Numbered from the stretch's first letter, positions 35,992 to 48,646 are shown. The stretch: 64,000 nt of DNA from Liquidambar formosana (GCA_039720395.1 CM077828.1:25090717-25154716), one strand, 5' to 3'. Numbers and translations are program-made. The notes: generated from the sequence alone by a model not told the origin.

Positions 35992-36558
35992 TCGATGAAG
36001 TCCTAGTTTTCGGAGACTCGCTCTCATGTGTTGCCGATGAATAAACTAAATATGGTTTGAATTAATAAAGTGTTTTGCCAGAAACATTGTCTTGAAGCAA
36101 CAGATCTCTATGTTGTACTTTTCTTTCTTTACAACTAGGGTTTATGTTCTGGATGGAGCTCTCGATAGCTCTATGTGTTGTGCATATTCTCTTTGTTGGT
36201 AAATACATGGTTTATTTTATGCATGTGTCTTTGTTTGTCTTCTTCTCACTTCCAACACGACCCTCCAGTACTACAAATATTTTCTACGATCATATTTATT
36301 AAATGCTGATCGTAAGTCTTTAATCATGGTTTATTGGTTTCGTCGTATTACGTGTAATTTGACCGATCAAGGCATGATTTTTTCATTAATAACCATCACC
36401 GGCCTTATTAGAATTAGGGCTAAAGACCATCAGACCGTGATTATAAATAAGAAATAGGCTCCATTAATTACTAGAATAAAACTTTCAAGGGTTTTTTTTG
36501 CACATACTGAATCCTTTTTTCTTTTCTTCTTTTTTGGACTACCTATTACGGGAAATAT

Positions 36559-36837
36559 TACTCCCTCTATTCTTAAATTATTGTCCTCTTTCTTTTTTGG
36601 AATGTTTCAAAATTATTGTCACATTCTAAAAGATAATGATTCTTTTTATTTTATTTTCTAAAATACCCTTAAAAGGGTATTATCTGTTTTTCTAATTTTT
36701 TGTATGCTTGAGGGCAAAATTGGAATATCAAAACATATATATAGATGTGAAAGCATTCAATAAGATTTTCTTAAAAAAAAAAAAAAAAAAAAAAACTTGT
36801 TTTTCTAAGGAATAGTCAATTAGGAACGGAGGGAGTA
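36559..36837. mobile_element. Stowaway MITE, 279 bp
   Basis: Starts TACTCCCTC and ends GGAACGGAGGGAGTA; inverted ends and TA target as in Stowaway elements. Confidence 0.9.
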
Positions 36838-37112
36838 AGACTTACTGCATAATATTCACTCATTTCCAGTTTGTTTGATAACTTTTTCCATTTTGAGATG
36901 TTACAAAATGTTTTATAATTTTTTGCACCAAAAAATAAAAATAAAAATAAAAAATTGTTTGATCATTTTCAAAAGTCATAGAAAATCATTATTTTATTTT
37001 CCCAAAATACCCTTTACAATATTTAAAATTACCATTATTGCAAGTAACATTTTACGATAAAAGAGCAAAATTGAGAGCTTAAAAAATGTGGATGACATGG
37101 CAGGATTGGGAA

Positions 37113-37350
37113 TTGGTGAAGTTTGGGACTTTAATTGTATAGTGAAATTACCGCTAAATTGCCGCCACGTAGTAAGGGAAAAAAAGGGACGATTTGGATT
37201 CGTTGGTAGTTAAGCAATTGAAACCACAAAATTTGAGAACCGCTTTAATTTGCTACCAGGGAATCCGAACTGTCCCTTCTTCTCTCTTACCACGTGGCGT
37301 CAATCCAACGGTAACTTTACCAAACAGTTAAAGTCCCAAACTTCACCAAA
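37113..37350. mobile_element. palindromic MITE with about 95-bp arms
   Basis: The left arm (37113-37207) and right arm (37253-37350) are strong inverted copies, for example GGTGAAGTTTGGGACTTTAA and CCACGTAGTAAG against their complements near 37340 and 37292. The loop is about 45 nt. Noncoding, about 0.6 kb upstream of the VDAC-like gene. Confidence 0.75.
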
Positions 37351-37964
37351 TCTAGATCCAGTAATTCATTGTGTTAGCATATGTGTTTGGTCAAGGTGAT
37401 CAAATAAAGTGGAATAGAGGACGGAAATCTTATACGAGTGACTTATATACAGCCAAAACCCCCCAGTCCTCTGTTTTTTGGCCAAGCAATAAGAAAATTG
37501 AATATCCCATACATACACCCCATAAATAAATCAATGTGAAAATGAAACCAAAATCTCCGCAAATCTCATGCCGTTATTAAGACGGTACCAGGGCTAGCTA
37601 TTGGCTAAGTTTAGCTCATACACGCGGTCCAATTTTCTGTCCTCTAGCATAATGCGCGGGCAGGGTCAATTTTTTCTGTTCTTCCCCACCTATCTTCAAT
37701 TCCCATATCTGTAGTATTAACCAAACAGATGAATTCCCAGGTGAGGCAGCTCGTAGTCTAACACGGCCCTATGGCCCATCGAATCAACCTCGAACGGGTT
37801 CTTGGAAGTTTCGCTTTCTGTGGAGCTTCAATGTCTGCTAGTGCATGGGGAAACTTCCCCCTTGGCCGCTTCTTTTCATTTCCAATAAATTTTCTCTCCA
37901 GCCAAACAACCCCTCTCCTAAATAAAAAAAAAAGGCTAGAACACCATTCTTTCTGACAAAAAAA

Positions 37965-39592
37965 ATGAGTATGCGTCCAGGTTTCTACTATGAGATCGGC
38001 AAAAAAGCCAGAGGTTTTATCATTATTTTGTTCTTCTCTTAGTTTGTTTATTGATCTGAACTTCACATTCTGTGATACATAATTTGATGATTTTTCGTGT
38101 ACTTTTCTGTTAGATCTTCTCTATAGGGATTATACTCAACAACAGCCACTCCATTATCACTATCGATTCATCGACTGGAGTGTCGATCTCTCCTTGCAAA
38201 GTAATCTCTCGTCTTTCTATCTTGACCATGCATGAAGCCAAGGAATTTTCATCGCCGAGGCTATTAGCTCTTATGAATTTTTCTTCTCATAGTTTTTTTG
38301 AACTGTTGCAGTCGAGGATATTGCGCCTGGACTCAATGCAGTTTTCAGATTTATCGTTCCCGATTACAAAAAGGTAAGAATTTTCTGTCAATATCTTGCC
38401 ATCTGAACCTTCCCTTTTTCCCCCCATGTCAGTGTTGTATTGAATCATTCTTATGCTTTAGTCTGCCTGTTGAGCTAGGGGCCATGAGTTGCCTTAATTC
38501 CTCATAAATCAAAATCAATATTGGTAATTGTGGCAACAGGTGGAAGTGGGGTACTTGAGTGACTATGCTGGGATTACCGCAGGCATTACACTGGCGGCAA
38601 ACCCTTTCCTGAGCTTCTCAGGTGTCGTAGGAACCGGTTTTTTCTCCCTTGGGACTGAGCTTACCTTTGACACTGCAGCACGGATGTTTACTGACTACAG
38701 TGCTGGTTTGCGCTTCAACACTGCCTTCCTCATTGCTTCCTTGGCCTTGTGAGTCCTTCCTTTTAAGGGGAAAATTTTCAAAAAGAACAAAGTTTTTTTT
38801 TTTTTTCTTTTTTCTTTTATTTATCAGCAATGGGTTGAATTATATTATTGATGTAAAGACGGGCTACAGAAACAGAGGACTCCAGAGGGCTTCACTTCTA
38901 TTGGCTAATATAAATTACTAAGTGAAACCCTAAAAATAAAAGAAAAAATAAAAAAATTACTAAGTGATTGATATTCCCATGTGTTGGGAGGTATCTTGTA
39001 TTTATTTATTACCACTACCTTTATGGGCTTCCAAAATGTTAGGCTAAGAGGCTTTTCCAAAATACGGAGAGTCCATTAGACCCATAAGCTTTTATTATGT
39101 TTTTTGTTCTGTAGAGGTTTAGTGAGAGAAGTGAAATTGTGAGTTTTGTATCGAATCCTTATTGATTATAGTAGATTTGATCTCTTTCTATCATAGATGT
39201 AGGTAAACCTCTTGTGTTTTTTACTGCAATTTTCCTTTTTGTGATTGTGCTTGTTGCATAACAACATGTTTGTCAAATAATGCAGGACCGACAAGGGTGA
39301 CACTTTGAATGCTACATGCTTCCGCACAGTGAACACCTTGACCAAGACAGCCATCGCCGCAGAGTTGAGCCATAGCCTTTCCCTCAATGAGACTGCATTC
39401 GCCATCGGCACGCAGCATGGACTGACTCCCTTCACACTAATCAAGGCTAGAGTGAACACATATGGCCAGGCAGGTGCTCTCATTCAGCATGAGTTGTGGC
39501 AAAAGTTCTATTTTACGATCTCAGGGGAGGTGGACGCCAGGGATAATCAAAGGTTTCCTAAGGTTGGGTTGTCTATAGCTCTCAGGCCCTAG
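37965..39592 (+). pseudogene. VDAC/mitochondrial porin-like gene, internally truncated
   Basis: VDACs are 19-strand beta barrels of the mitochondrial outer membrane, about 276 residues in plants. Exons seen: 37965-38013 (MSMRPGFYYEIGKKAR), 38114-38200 (DLLYRDY...), 38312-38373 (DIAPGLNAVFRF), 38540-38748 (VEVGYLSDYAGI...) and 39286-39592 (DKGDTLNATC... to GLSIALRP). The joined frame gives 237 residues. About 35 residues corresponding to strands 2-4 are missing from the start of the third exon. In exon 2 the open frame is unlike VDAC, whereas the +1 frame reads ITIDSSTGVSIS, the expected porin phrase, so a frameshift is likely too. Exons 4 and 5 are well kept. It could be a decaying paralogue or an expressed divergent one. 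Confidence 0.75.
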
Positions 39593-41998
39593 AAAATCAT
39601 CCATATATAAAGAGAAATTTGCTAATTAAGTACGGCGAAAAAATAATATCGTTCGGCTGGACCACAGGGCCACAGGGGCATGGATTAGCTCAAAATCTGC
39701 CTGCATTTGGTGGTTATGGGCTGCCAAAGAAATTTTGGGTGGTGTCACAAGCCTGGATTATTGTCTTTTTTACACATTCCCAGCCACCTTTTGTGTGTAT
39801 TTGAGGGAAATACTATAGCTGTGAGCCAGAGGTTTTACCTTTTTATTAGTGTGATAAAGTTGGATATTAAAGTGATTAAGTAAGAAGAAATTGTATACAA
39901 CTTCACAAATAAAGATAATGGTAATGATGATTATGATTGAATATTGTAAATTAAAAGACTAGGCAGAGCAAAATCTGCAGGTAAATTATGGCATGGTTTG
40001 ACCATGGGCTATTATTAACTACCGAGCGCATTGAAAGGGATATATGTGTATATATATAGGATAGTAGTTAGGTGAGAACGTGTTAATATAACTTGTATCA
40101 ATACTTACATTGAGAGTTGTATCTTATGCATTAATAGGTTATAAGGTATATTGGGTTAATATACGGAGTACAACCCTTAATACATAATACTGATATAACT
40201 TATATCAATCGGGATATATATATTATTTTATGGAGCGAATTCAATCGACAGACTTAGATTTTAACTCAAGGTGGTCAAAAGAATGGTGTTAAAATGTCTC
40301 TAACATCAACATGCAAGTTGGTGGAGACCACCTAGCGACAAGGCCACCAACTCAGCAAAGAATAATAGGGGAATGGTCAACATCAAATTTTCTCCCCTTT
40401 TGTTTTTTTGTTTTTTGTTTTTTTTCCCTTTCAAAATGGAAAAAAAGAATTAAATAAATTAAATTAAATTGTCTTGTAAATTGTTTTGTCTTGAGCTTAG
40501 GAGAAGTCTTTTATTTAACCAAAGAATTGAAAAGAACCCCAATGGCAAGATGGACCAGGGCTAAATCGGTGCCACAAACCAATAACCAATTTTAAAGTGT
40601 TAATGCAATAAATAAAACACATCCATGCCCGTAGCCGGACCTATATGTAATTCTCCATTTTTCAATTTCTTTTTCTTATTTGATGTGGTAATGTCACATC
40701 AATACTTACGTGACAACTGGCATGAAATCACAATATCATTAAAACTTTTATATATCGTGTTTCCACATGTATAAACTTTCGAAGAGGCACATTAGTAATT
40801 AAAAATCAAACCTACTATTATGCATTGTGTGACACGAATTTTGATCTAGAAAACCCACCTTGCACCCCAAAATATTTTTTTTTTAATTTTTTTTATATTA
40901 AGTAAATTTGAATGTAGGCGGCCCTCCTTACGGTCCATTTATATCTATCACACAACTGATACTAGTTTTTCTCCTCTTGAGGGCAGGGTGACCACAAAGC
41001 ATGAGGGAGATCATAACCACCTTATCTTTTGCCAACGAATCCATATCTCCCCCATCATCCGTGAATGTGATGTATGTGGTCTTATCTTCTCTTTGCCTAG
41101 TTGGTGGAGATGGCAACGTCTTATTTCTTCAATAGTATTTATGTCTCTGAAGCACGAAAGTCAAATGTTAATGGACAAAAAGCTACAAGTCCTTGTTGGC
41201 CTGCAGTTCCTCATTCACACGGCGGCCCTTTTGGAATTATCCTAGTGGGAAAACTTCAAAAATAATTTATGAAAAACTTGCCACTGCAATGAAAGTTAAG
41301 TTAAGAAATATGTATTGTTATTTTATAATTATTTAGAACAATTCAAAAATCTTAGAAATAATTAAAAATTTATTGGAAATATTAAAAATAATTCGATCAC
41401 TATTAAAAATTATGAATTAAATTCAAATTTCATTCATTTGATGAAAAATTCAAGAATTTTTTTAATATGATTATAAATATAGACTCCCTTCTAATGGGCT
41501 CCAGGACGAAGGAATAAGGTTTATATTTGGTTGCTTAGACATGAGAGCCAATATGGACCAAAACCATTTTTCACGTAACATAAACCTACTTGAGAGGAAT
41601 AAGCCATTGTAGCACAGTGGTGCATGCAGCCATAGTAAAAACCGCCCACGGCGAACTAAATAGAAGATCACAGATATCGACACCCATAGTAATCAAAACA
41701 AATATAATCACGTACAAAATTTCAGTCTCAGAAACACGTTTAAAGGCAAAACAAAATATCAAATATCAAAACCAATAGTTTTCCAAAATACACTTGCAAG
41801 GGAGACAAAAGTGACATATAAAGAAACATCCCAAAGCTTAAGTGTCATATACTTGAGCTGAGTCTTTAAGCTTTGTATATACAATAATATTCATTTATCA
41901 TATGGACAAACCCCGGCCACCAAGACATCACAGCAAAACACACCAAAACACAAATGCATAAAGCTGGCCGGTTTCCAACCTTGAAAAACGACAACAAT
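39593..41998. other. intergenic region between the VDAC-like and HIR genes
   Basis: A Micron-like unit lies at 40060-40212. The rest is AT-rich with no recognisable gene; the frames at 40928-41245 and 41471-41778 lack homology that I can recognise. Confidence 0.55.
40060..40212 (+). mobile_element. Micron-like MITE, copy near the VDAC-like gene
   Basis: Starts after TATATATA with GGATAGTAGTTAGGTGAGAACG and has paired ATAACTTGTATCAATAC/TATAACTTATATCAAT boxes around GAGAGTTGTATCTTATGCAT. Confidence 0.6.
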
Positions 41999-44010
41999 TT
42001 AATGTTGTGCAGCCGAACCCTGAAGCAGTCCGTCACGAATTTGAGTGGCCACATCGCGAACAGGCACCGGGTCCATGGGGGATGAACACGGCAGAGGATT
42101 TTGAGGAAGCTCCAATTTCCTTCATGGTGTCAAAATACTGGGTGACAAGGACCATGTCCATGACATCCTTGGCGGTCGTCCCTGGCACATTGACGGAGAA
42201 GCCTAAAACACTGTCTCTCAACCCATCCACGATTGCTTGACGCTGGCGAGCAATACCCATCCCTGATAGATACTTGGACTCAGCCTCACCCTCAGCTCGC
42301 TTGATTTGTAGAATCTTTTCAGCCTCTGCCTTATCGGTAGCTGCCAACCTTAGTCTTGCAGCTGAGAAAAGATGAATTATTTAGAAAAAATAAAATAAAC
42401 AGACATGAGTATCTAGATCTCTTGGTAAGTATAATTGCATACGTTGGGAACATCTTATTAACAAAAGGATTATCTGGTTCAAGAGTCAAGACCATTGACT
42501 AGTTAATAATCTTCTGCCATACAATGCATACAGGGAAATCTTGGGCCCATTAAGATGGTAAATTTCTCAGCAGTCCACAGATTGTCTAAACGCTAAGGAG
42601 CTAGGGATGAATACAGTCATCCTAAGCAATGGAGAAAATTGAAAGGGGTTGAATACTCAATCAAACTAGTGGAGAGATACTGAGACAGTTTACCAGCATT
42701 AATTTCATTCATTGCTCGCTTCACATGCTCATCTGGTTCTATATCAACAATGAGTGTTTGTACAATCTCATAACCATAAGCAGACATAGCCTGTGAATAA
42801 TTATAGAGAAATGAAATATTGTTACAATCGATTTGAAACATAGGTTTCACAATATTCCACTATTTATCTAACCAAACTGGTTACCTTCTCAAGTTCCTCT
42901 TCCACAGCTTTGGCAATTTCATTTTTTTGCTCAAATGTATCATCCAGACTGAGCTTTGGAACACTTGCTCTGATTACTAAATATTTATATACAAATGAAA
43001 AAAAAATGAATTCAAGATTCTAATATTTGTGAGAAAAAAATTAAATATTAAAAGAGAAATTTACGAATGGAAAAGGCAAATGCAATCTCCATGGAATCAA
43101 CTATCAAATAGGATATTTGGCTTATACCATCAAAAACATAGGCCTGGATTTGGGATCTTGTATTGCTGAGTTTGTAGAAAGCATCACTTGCCTTATCTGC
43201 CAGAGCACGGTATTGTATAGATGCGACGACATTCACAAATACATTATCCTGAAAAAGAAAATTATGGAAAAGACAAATCATTCCAATTGTGCTGCTACAA
43301 AGGCATACATAAGACCTGACATTCCCAACTATTATCAGTTTACATGATCGTTTAACAATGAAAAAATATTCGTTAAATAGCCAAGAAAATATGATGAAAC
43401 TATCAGGAGCATTATATTAGACATGATACAGAGAAATGGGATCCTATATTTTTCTTACTTCTCAACGATTTTAGAAGAACATAGACAAAAGCAATCTGCA
43501 TCCAAACAGGGTCATTCACTATGGGGGAAAAGTTCAAGTGCCTGAATCTGAAGATGCACATATGAACCCTATAGACTAAAAATAATTGCTTTCATCATTC
43601 CCTCTTTATGCCTATGTTCTAGCTAAAAAGATATGAGCATTAAAAGGGCAGAAACAAAATGACAATGAAAAAATAAATACTTTCAGCTAACATTAAAAAA
43701 TAAAAATAAAAAACAAGCAAAAGAGGATTTGAGTTGCCAAAGAAAAGTTCAAGCAAACTAACTAACAAGCATGCCATGATCACAGAGATTATATCATCTT
43801 CACAGTTGAGAGAATACAGACCTTTGTCTTGGTCTCACAACGAACATCCAACTGCTGCAACCTAAGTGAAAGATGACCAGCGACCTGACTTCCAAGGAAC
43901 CAAGGTAGGCAATGGCATCCTGGCTCAAGGACTTCCTGATACTTGCCAAATCTCTCCTTGATAGCTACATTGGATTGATCGACTTGTACGCAACAAAATA
44001 GATTACCCAT
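41999..44010 (-). CDS. HIR: hypersensitive-induced response (HIR) protein, SPFH/band-7 family
   Basis: HIR proteins are plasma-membrane scaffold proteins that assemble in microdomains and associate with immune receptors such as RPS2. Exons on the minus strand: 44010-43822, 43248-43128, 42976-42885, 42790-42694, 42361-41999. The N-terminus MGNLFCC carries Gly2 for myristoylation and Cys6/Cys7 for palmitoylation. The SPFH core is clear ([60 protein letters not shown]). Near 42059 one extra base lies after HGPGA: the open frame ends CSRCGHSNS, while the next frame gives [14 protein letters not shown] and stops at 41999. Corrected length is 286 residues, exactly the usual HIR size, which favours a base error or very recent lesion. 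Confidence 0.92.
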
Positions 44011-44019
44011 GTTCTCTAG

Positions 44020-45266
44020 ACTAATAAGTTCAAAGAATGAATAGGTCAGGAATTTCTAATAAAGGAGAAAGGATTGAAACAAGGTAACATAGTTTCCACT
44101 CGATAATATATTGCACTTAGCATATTCCTTATAGGACTCAAAGAAAATTCATGCTTATAGTGATTTGGTACTTTAAAAGAAGTCAAATACATTTTAAAAA
44201 TTTATGATAAATCCAAAAATATGAAATGATACAAGAACATGAACCAAAAGACCAAAATATGGGTTGTAAAGGTACAAAACCAAGCTTCAACGGAGATATG
44301 CAGATTGTATACTACAGAAACCAAAAAATCTGCTAGACATGTTATGTTCAGGAAACAGTGGAAAGAACAGAAGTGGATGCCCACAACAGTTTCCACAACA
44401 ATCCCCAAATTTATGTTCAAAAAAGCAGAAGCACCACTGCTAAAACAGCTTTAGATAGTTCCTCAAATATCCAACAAACCCCGTTGCAAAATTTTTAACA
44501 AGTTTAAGGCATTTAGAAACATTTTCATTACATACTTAATGAAGAAAATACTGAAGAAGAACAGAGCAAACAAACTTTTGAAATTAGTATATGAAATTAA
44601 ATTTATCCATGACTATTACACGCCTTGGTCAGTATAGCAGATTATAAAGATAAGACTACAAACAGGAACATTATAGGCCCACAACCTATGATATGATATA
44701 GATAAATCAATACAATAAATTTTATTTTATCAATCAATTAGTGTATCCACAGATTATTGCTAGTCCCACATTAATTGGAAAAAGAAAAAAAAAAAACAGC
44801 AACAGATAATCAACAAATCTACAAGAACCCTATCATACATCACAGGAATTTAAACCTCCTAGATCTTCCCAAATGCTTTCAGAGTAAAAATTTCACAACT
44901 CAAAAACTAAAAATCTAAGGTGCCCTTCTCTGTGCTATAGGGTGAAAGTTAAATGAATCACTATCCAAAGTTCAGAACAAGAACCCACCAATGACAGAAC
45001 CCAAGCTCAATTCACCTCCAGTAACAAGGTTAAATGAATGAGAAAGAGACTTACATAGTCAAGCAAAGGGGAGGAGAACAGAACAGAAAGTATGAAAGTA
45101 TAATGGGAATGACAACTCAAACAACTGGGATTTTATAAAAACTAGAGTTGATCTAGTAAAACTATATATATATATATATATTAAACAGATCACCCTATAA
45201 ATTCAGAAAACAAGGAAGTACCAACTGCCAAAGTTCAATTCAACTTAAATATATACATATATATGC

Positions 45267-45309
<43 letters not shown>

Positions 45310-46560
45310 CTCACAAGTCAATGAACAAAATGAAAAGCAAAAGTGAAGAATAATAGTATATTTGAGAGGATGGGGATGACAACGTAAACACGATAAACTT
45401 TATATAGGCCAGATAACAAGTTGCTTTTGGAAATTTCCCCACAATTGCCACAATTAATTAAAATGAAAATTTTAAATTAAACCTCAAGCATAGTTTGATT
45501 CTTACAACAACGATAAGTCAATGGATAGTTATCAGAATATAATATCTAAAGCGTACCCACCACTCCAGGTCGAAGACTGACTGTATAATATAAAACCTCC
45601 CCAAAAAAAATTTATCAAACTTTTATTATATGATTATATATTTTTGTATATTATATATTTGGCTAACAAATATTAGGACGTTTGGCTCGACCAATTCTAG
45701 AACCAGAGAAGGTCACCGCCCACTCTGCATAAAATGAGGTCTAGTGTGAACCCAGCCGAGATTGGACCCTAATAGGGTGTGAGAAGTCTAGCCAGGACCC
45801 TCCACTACTAGAGTCGTAAGTCCCAGGAACCACTAGTTAACCCCTTGGTAAAATAATTATAGGATTTGATCAATCACATAATCAAGTAATATAGTATGGA
45901 GTAAATGAGGTGGCTTCAATTCTACCCAATAACCAATATTATATATATATAAACAGATTAATTGGATTGGAAATTTTCCTTGGAAGAACAGTTAAATGGA
46001 TTGGGATAAACCTAGAAGAACCCGTCAAATATTATTCAAATTTATCACAGAATTAGAACAGTACAACCTGGCGCGTTATCAACCAATTGACAAAATTAGT
46101 AGAGAACAACAAGGAACAAGAAACACTAAGAAAAAAAAATGGTATAAAATCAAGAGATGACATATGGGTAAACGTCTCTCCGCCGTCTGATGGACAAAAC
46201 AACAAATGGGTTTCATCTGTATTTGTTTGTTCACACTCATTCTCGTTGAGAAGACAGCCGTATAAGGGCGATGAATATAGAAATACCCAAATGAGCAACA
46301 CAAAATTTTTCAATATGTGAACAGAGAAATCTGAAAGAAACTCAGATGCGAAAGAGGAGACGAAAGTTTACCTGCGTTTCTTCTTTTTCTCGAGCAAAGG
46401 TTGGACCGCGTCAATGAGGAAAAGCCGAAAAGAAGTGTAATATTCGGTGACGGCGCCCCGAGACTAATTAGGGTGAGAAAAAACCGTGGGCACGCGACAA
46501 TGAACGCGTTTGGCACTTACCACTGTTGGGATTTGGTTTCAAAGATGGGAAATGTGCGGA
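44020..46560 (-). other. 5' UTR intron and promoter region of the HIR gene
   Basis: No coding sequence is seen here. A splice donor candidate, GAAACGCAG|GTAAAC on the minus strand, lies at about 46372, and an acceptor-like TTATTAG lies just before the start codon near 44021, so a 5' UTR exon near 46372-46550 joined by a 2.3-kb intron is plausible. The intron holds (TA)n at about 45167-45180 and 45262-45283 and a (GA)n run at about 45284-45309. Around 45670-45840 is a GC-richer stretch that may be an old transposon. Confidence 0.5.
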
Positions 46561-47505
46561 TGACATACTGCGATGGTTAAAACAGTCAAATTATAGCCCC
46601 AAAAAATAATAAATCTTAACTTTTTTTTTAAAGATGGATTAAAATTTATTTGTGGTCATGATTTGGCTGACATTGTTAGCAATGACAGTCTATTATGCTA
46701 GCACAGTCCTTCAAAGATAAAGCTTGCGAATAGATTCATTTTGTGCTCATGAATGAGATTTGATAAATCTTATAAAGATTATTATTTTGTATTTTAAATA
46801 AATATTTCATGATTCTTGACCCTTTAAGGGTTGCAAAAGTGGTCATTGCGGGGTTATTTGAGCTGTCAGACCTTATGTGTGTGCTTCTTAGAAGTCATTA
46901 TTTCAATTTTTTGCATATATCATTGCTTGGGGCATCTCACACAAAAACAAAGTCAGGATTTGAAATTACCCTTGGTTGGATAAAAAGATTTTTTTTTTTT
47001 TTTTTTGGGTTTCTGTGTCAAGTGGTTATTGCCACCCCTTTATTTTATTTGCACTCCCACTTATTTTAAATTTTCAAATTTTATAAAAAATATAAAAGGT
47101 TTTTTTGAAAACCAAACGTGGTGTCCATTAAAAAATATTATTTTTAAACAACTTTGCAAAAGAATCCATTATAGAATATTATTTTAAATAACTTTACAGT
47201 ACAAATTTTTTTCAAAATATGTCACTTAAGTGGGTTTTTTGGGCAAAAAATGAAACAACAATTACAAATGATCAAAAAATCCACTCAAACAATGTATTTT
47301 GGAAAAAATTTATACTGCAAGGTTGTTCAAAATGATGTTTTCTAATAGAGTTGATAGTCGATTTTTATAAAAATCTTCTATATTTTTCATAAAACCTTAA
47401 GAAACTAAAACAAGGTGCAAATAAAATCAAGGGTGACAATAAGGGCCCCTTCTATGTCCACTTAAAGTGTTAGAAGGATGGAAGAGCTTCTCTTCTTTTA
47501 GGCTA
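46561..47505. other. intergenic region upstream of the HIR gene
   Basis: AT-rich sequence; I see no gene or clear element in it. Confidence 0.5.
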
Positions 47506-48646
47506 CTAGTTATTGCACACGTGCGTTGCACGTGCAATTTTTCATCAAAAGAAAAAATATAATTAAATGATTTACCATGTAAAATAAAGGATGTAGCATT
47601 CAAACACAAAAACATTTTAGCAAATTGCTTATGAAACTCTACTAATCAGATCAAAAGTAAGTGAAAGTACTCACAGCAAAAATAAAAAATACAAAACCAA
47701 AAACTTGAATAAAAAAAACTTTAGAAAAGATATATAGAATTTAAATGAAATATGATTGCATAAAATTAATTTCTCAGAAGAACAAAATTAAATAAAACCT
47801 AATGTGATTATTATTATTCAAACCAAAACCCAACTTAACAAATTTCCAGCACAATATCATATATATATATATATATAAAATTTACAGAGCAAAACTTACT
47901 AGAGAAGGGAGAAGTCGCCTTCAATGGAAAAGGTGGAGAGAAGATTGAAGCTACTCTTTATGGAGAAAGTGAAATTTATAATCTGGCTGTTTATTTATTA
48001 TATACGAAAAAACAAGAATATATATTTAACAATCACTCTAAATAGTTACTATAAATTTTTAAAAAGAACAATTTATAAAATAGTTGATCCTAGGTTGTGT
48101 TGTGGCCGCTTTGTGCTTTTAATAAAGAAGGAAAAAAATGGAAAAAGGAATGCATCCTTAAACCCGAAGAAAGAAGAACATTGGTTTATCTAAAAGGAGC
48201 CAATCCTTCTTTTTTCCTAATGTGCATATACTACTCCCACTCCAAACCTTAAAAAATTACAACTCCTAATGTGCATGTAGTCTTACTCCAAACCTATTTA
48301 ATTATTATACGAATTATAGTTTTCTTAGAATTCTTATTAAGGTATGTGTTTTATATTGCTATATTTCTTATATATGCGGAAAGGTAGTTGTATAGTTTCC
48401 TTAGAATTCTTATTAAGGTATGTGTTTTATATTGCTAATAAGGGTATATGTGCTCCTAATCCAAACCTATTTAATTATTATACGAATTATAGTTTTTTTA
48501 GAATTCTTATTAAGGTATGTGTTTTATATTTCTATATTTCCTATATATGCAGAAGGGTAGTTGTGTATTTAAAATTTAAAATAAGGGCATATTAATCAAT
48601 CAAAAATTTTTCTCACATTCATCTTTTTATAAGTAGTATAGATAGA
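47506..48646 (-). mobile_element. non-autonomous Helitron, 1141 bp
   Basis: Read on the minus strand it starts TCTATCTATACTACTTATAA after an A and ends with a GC-rich hairpin (GCACGTGC-AAC-GCACGTGTGC), a few bases, then CTAG before T. That is the Helitron signature: 5' TC, 3' hairpin plus CTRR, insertion between A and T, no target duplication. The interior codes for nothing and has tandem repeats of about 80-110 bp at 48300-48570 containing TTAGAATTCTTATTAAGG. The short frame at 48344-48595 comes from these repeats. Confidence 0.8.
48300..48570. repeat. tandem repeats inside the Helitron
   Basis: Three units share TTAGAATTCTTATTAAGGTA and TGTGTTTTATATT, with spacing of about 80 to 110 bp. 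Confidence 0.75.

Larger units (their letters stand above)
35992..37964. other. intergenic region between laccase B and the VDAC-like gene
   Basis: Holds a Stowaway MITE (36559-36837) and a long palindromic MITE (37113-37350). No protein-coding gene recognised. Confidence 0.6.

Noticed and set aside
48344..48595. 83-codon frame
   Set aside because: It is made from the tandem repeats inside the Helitron.
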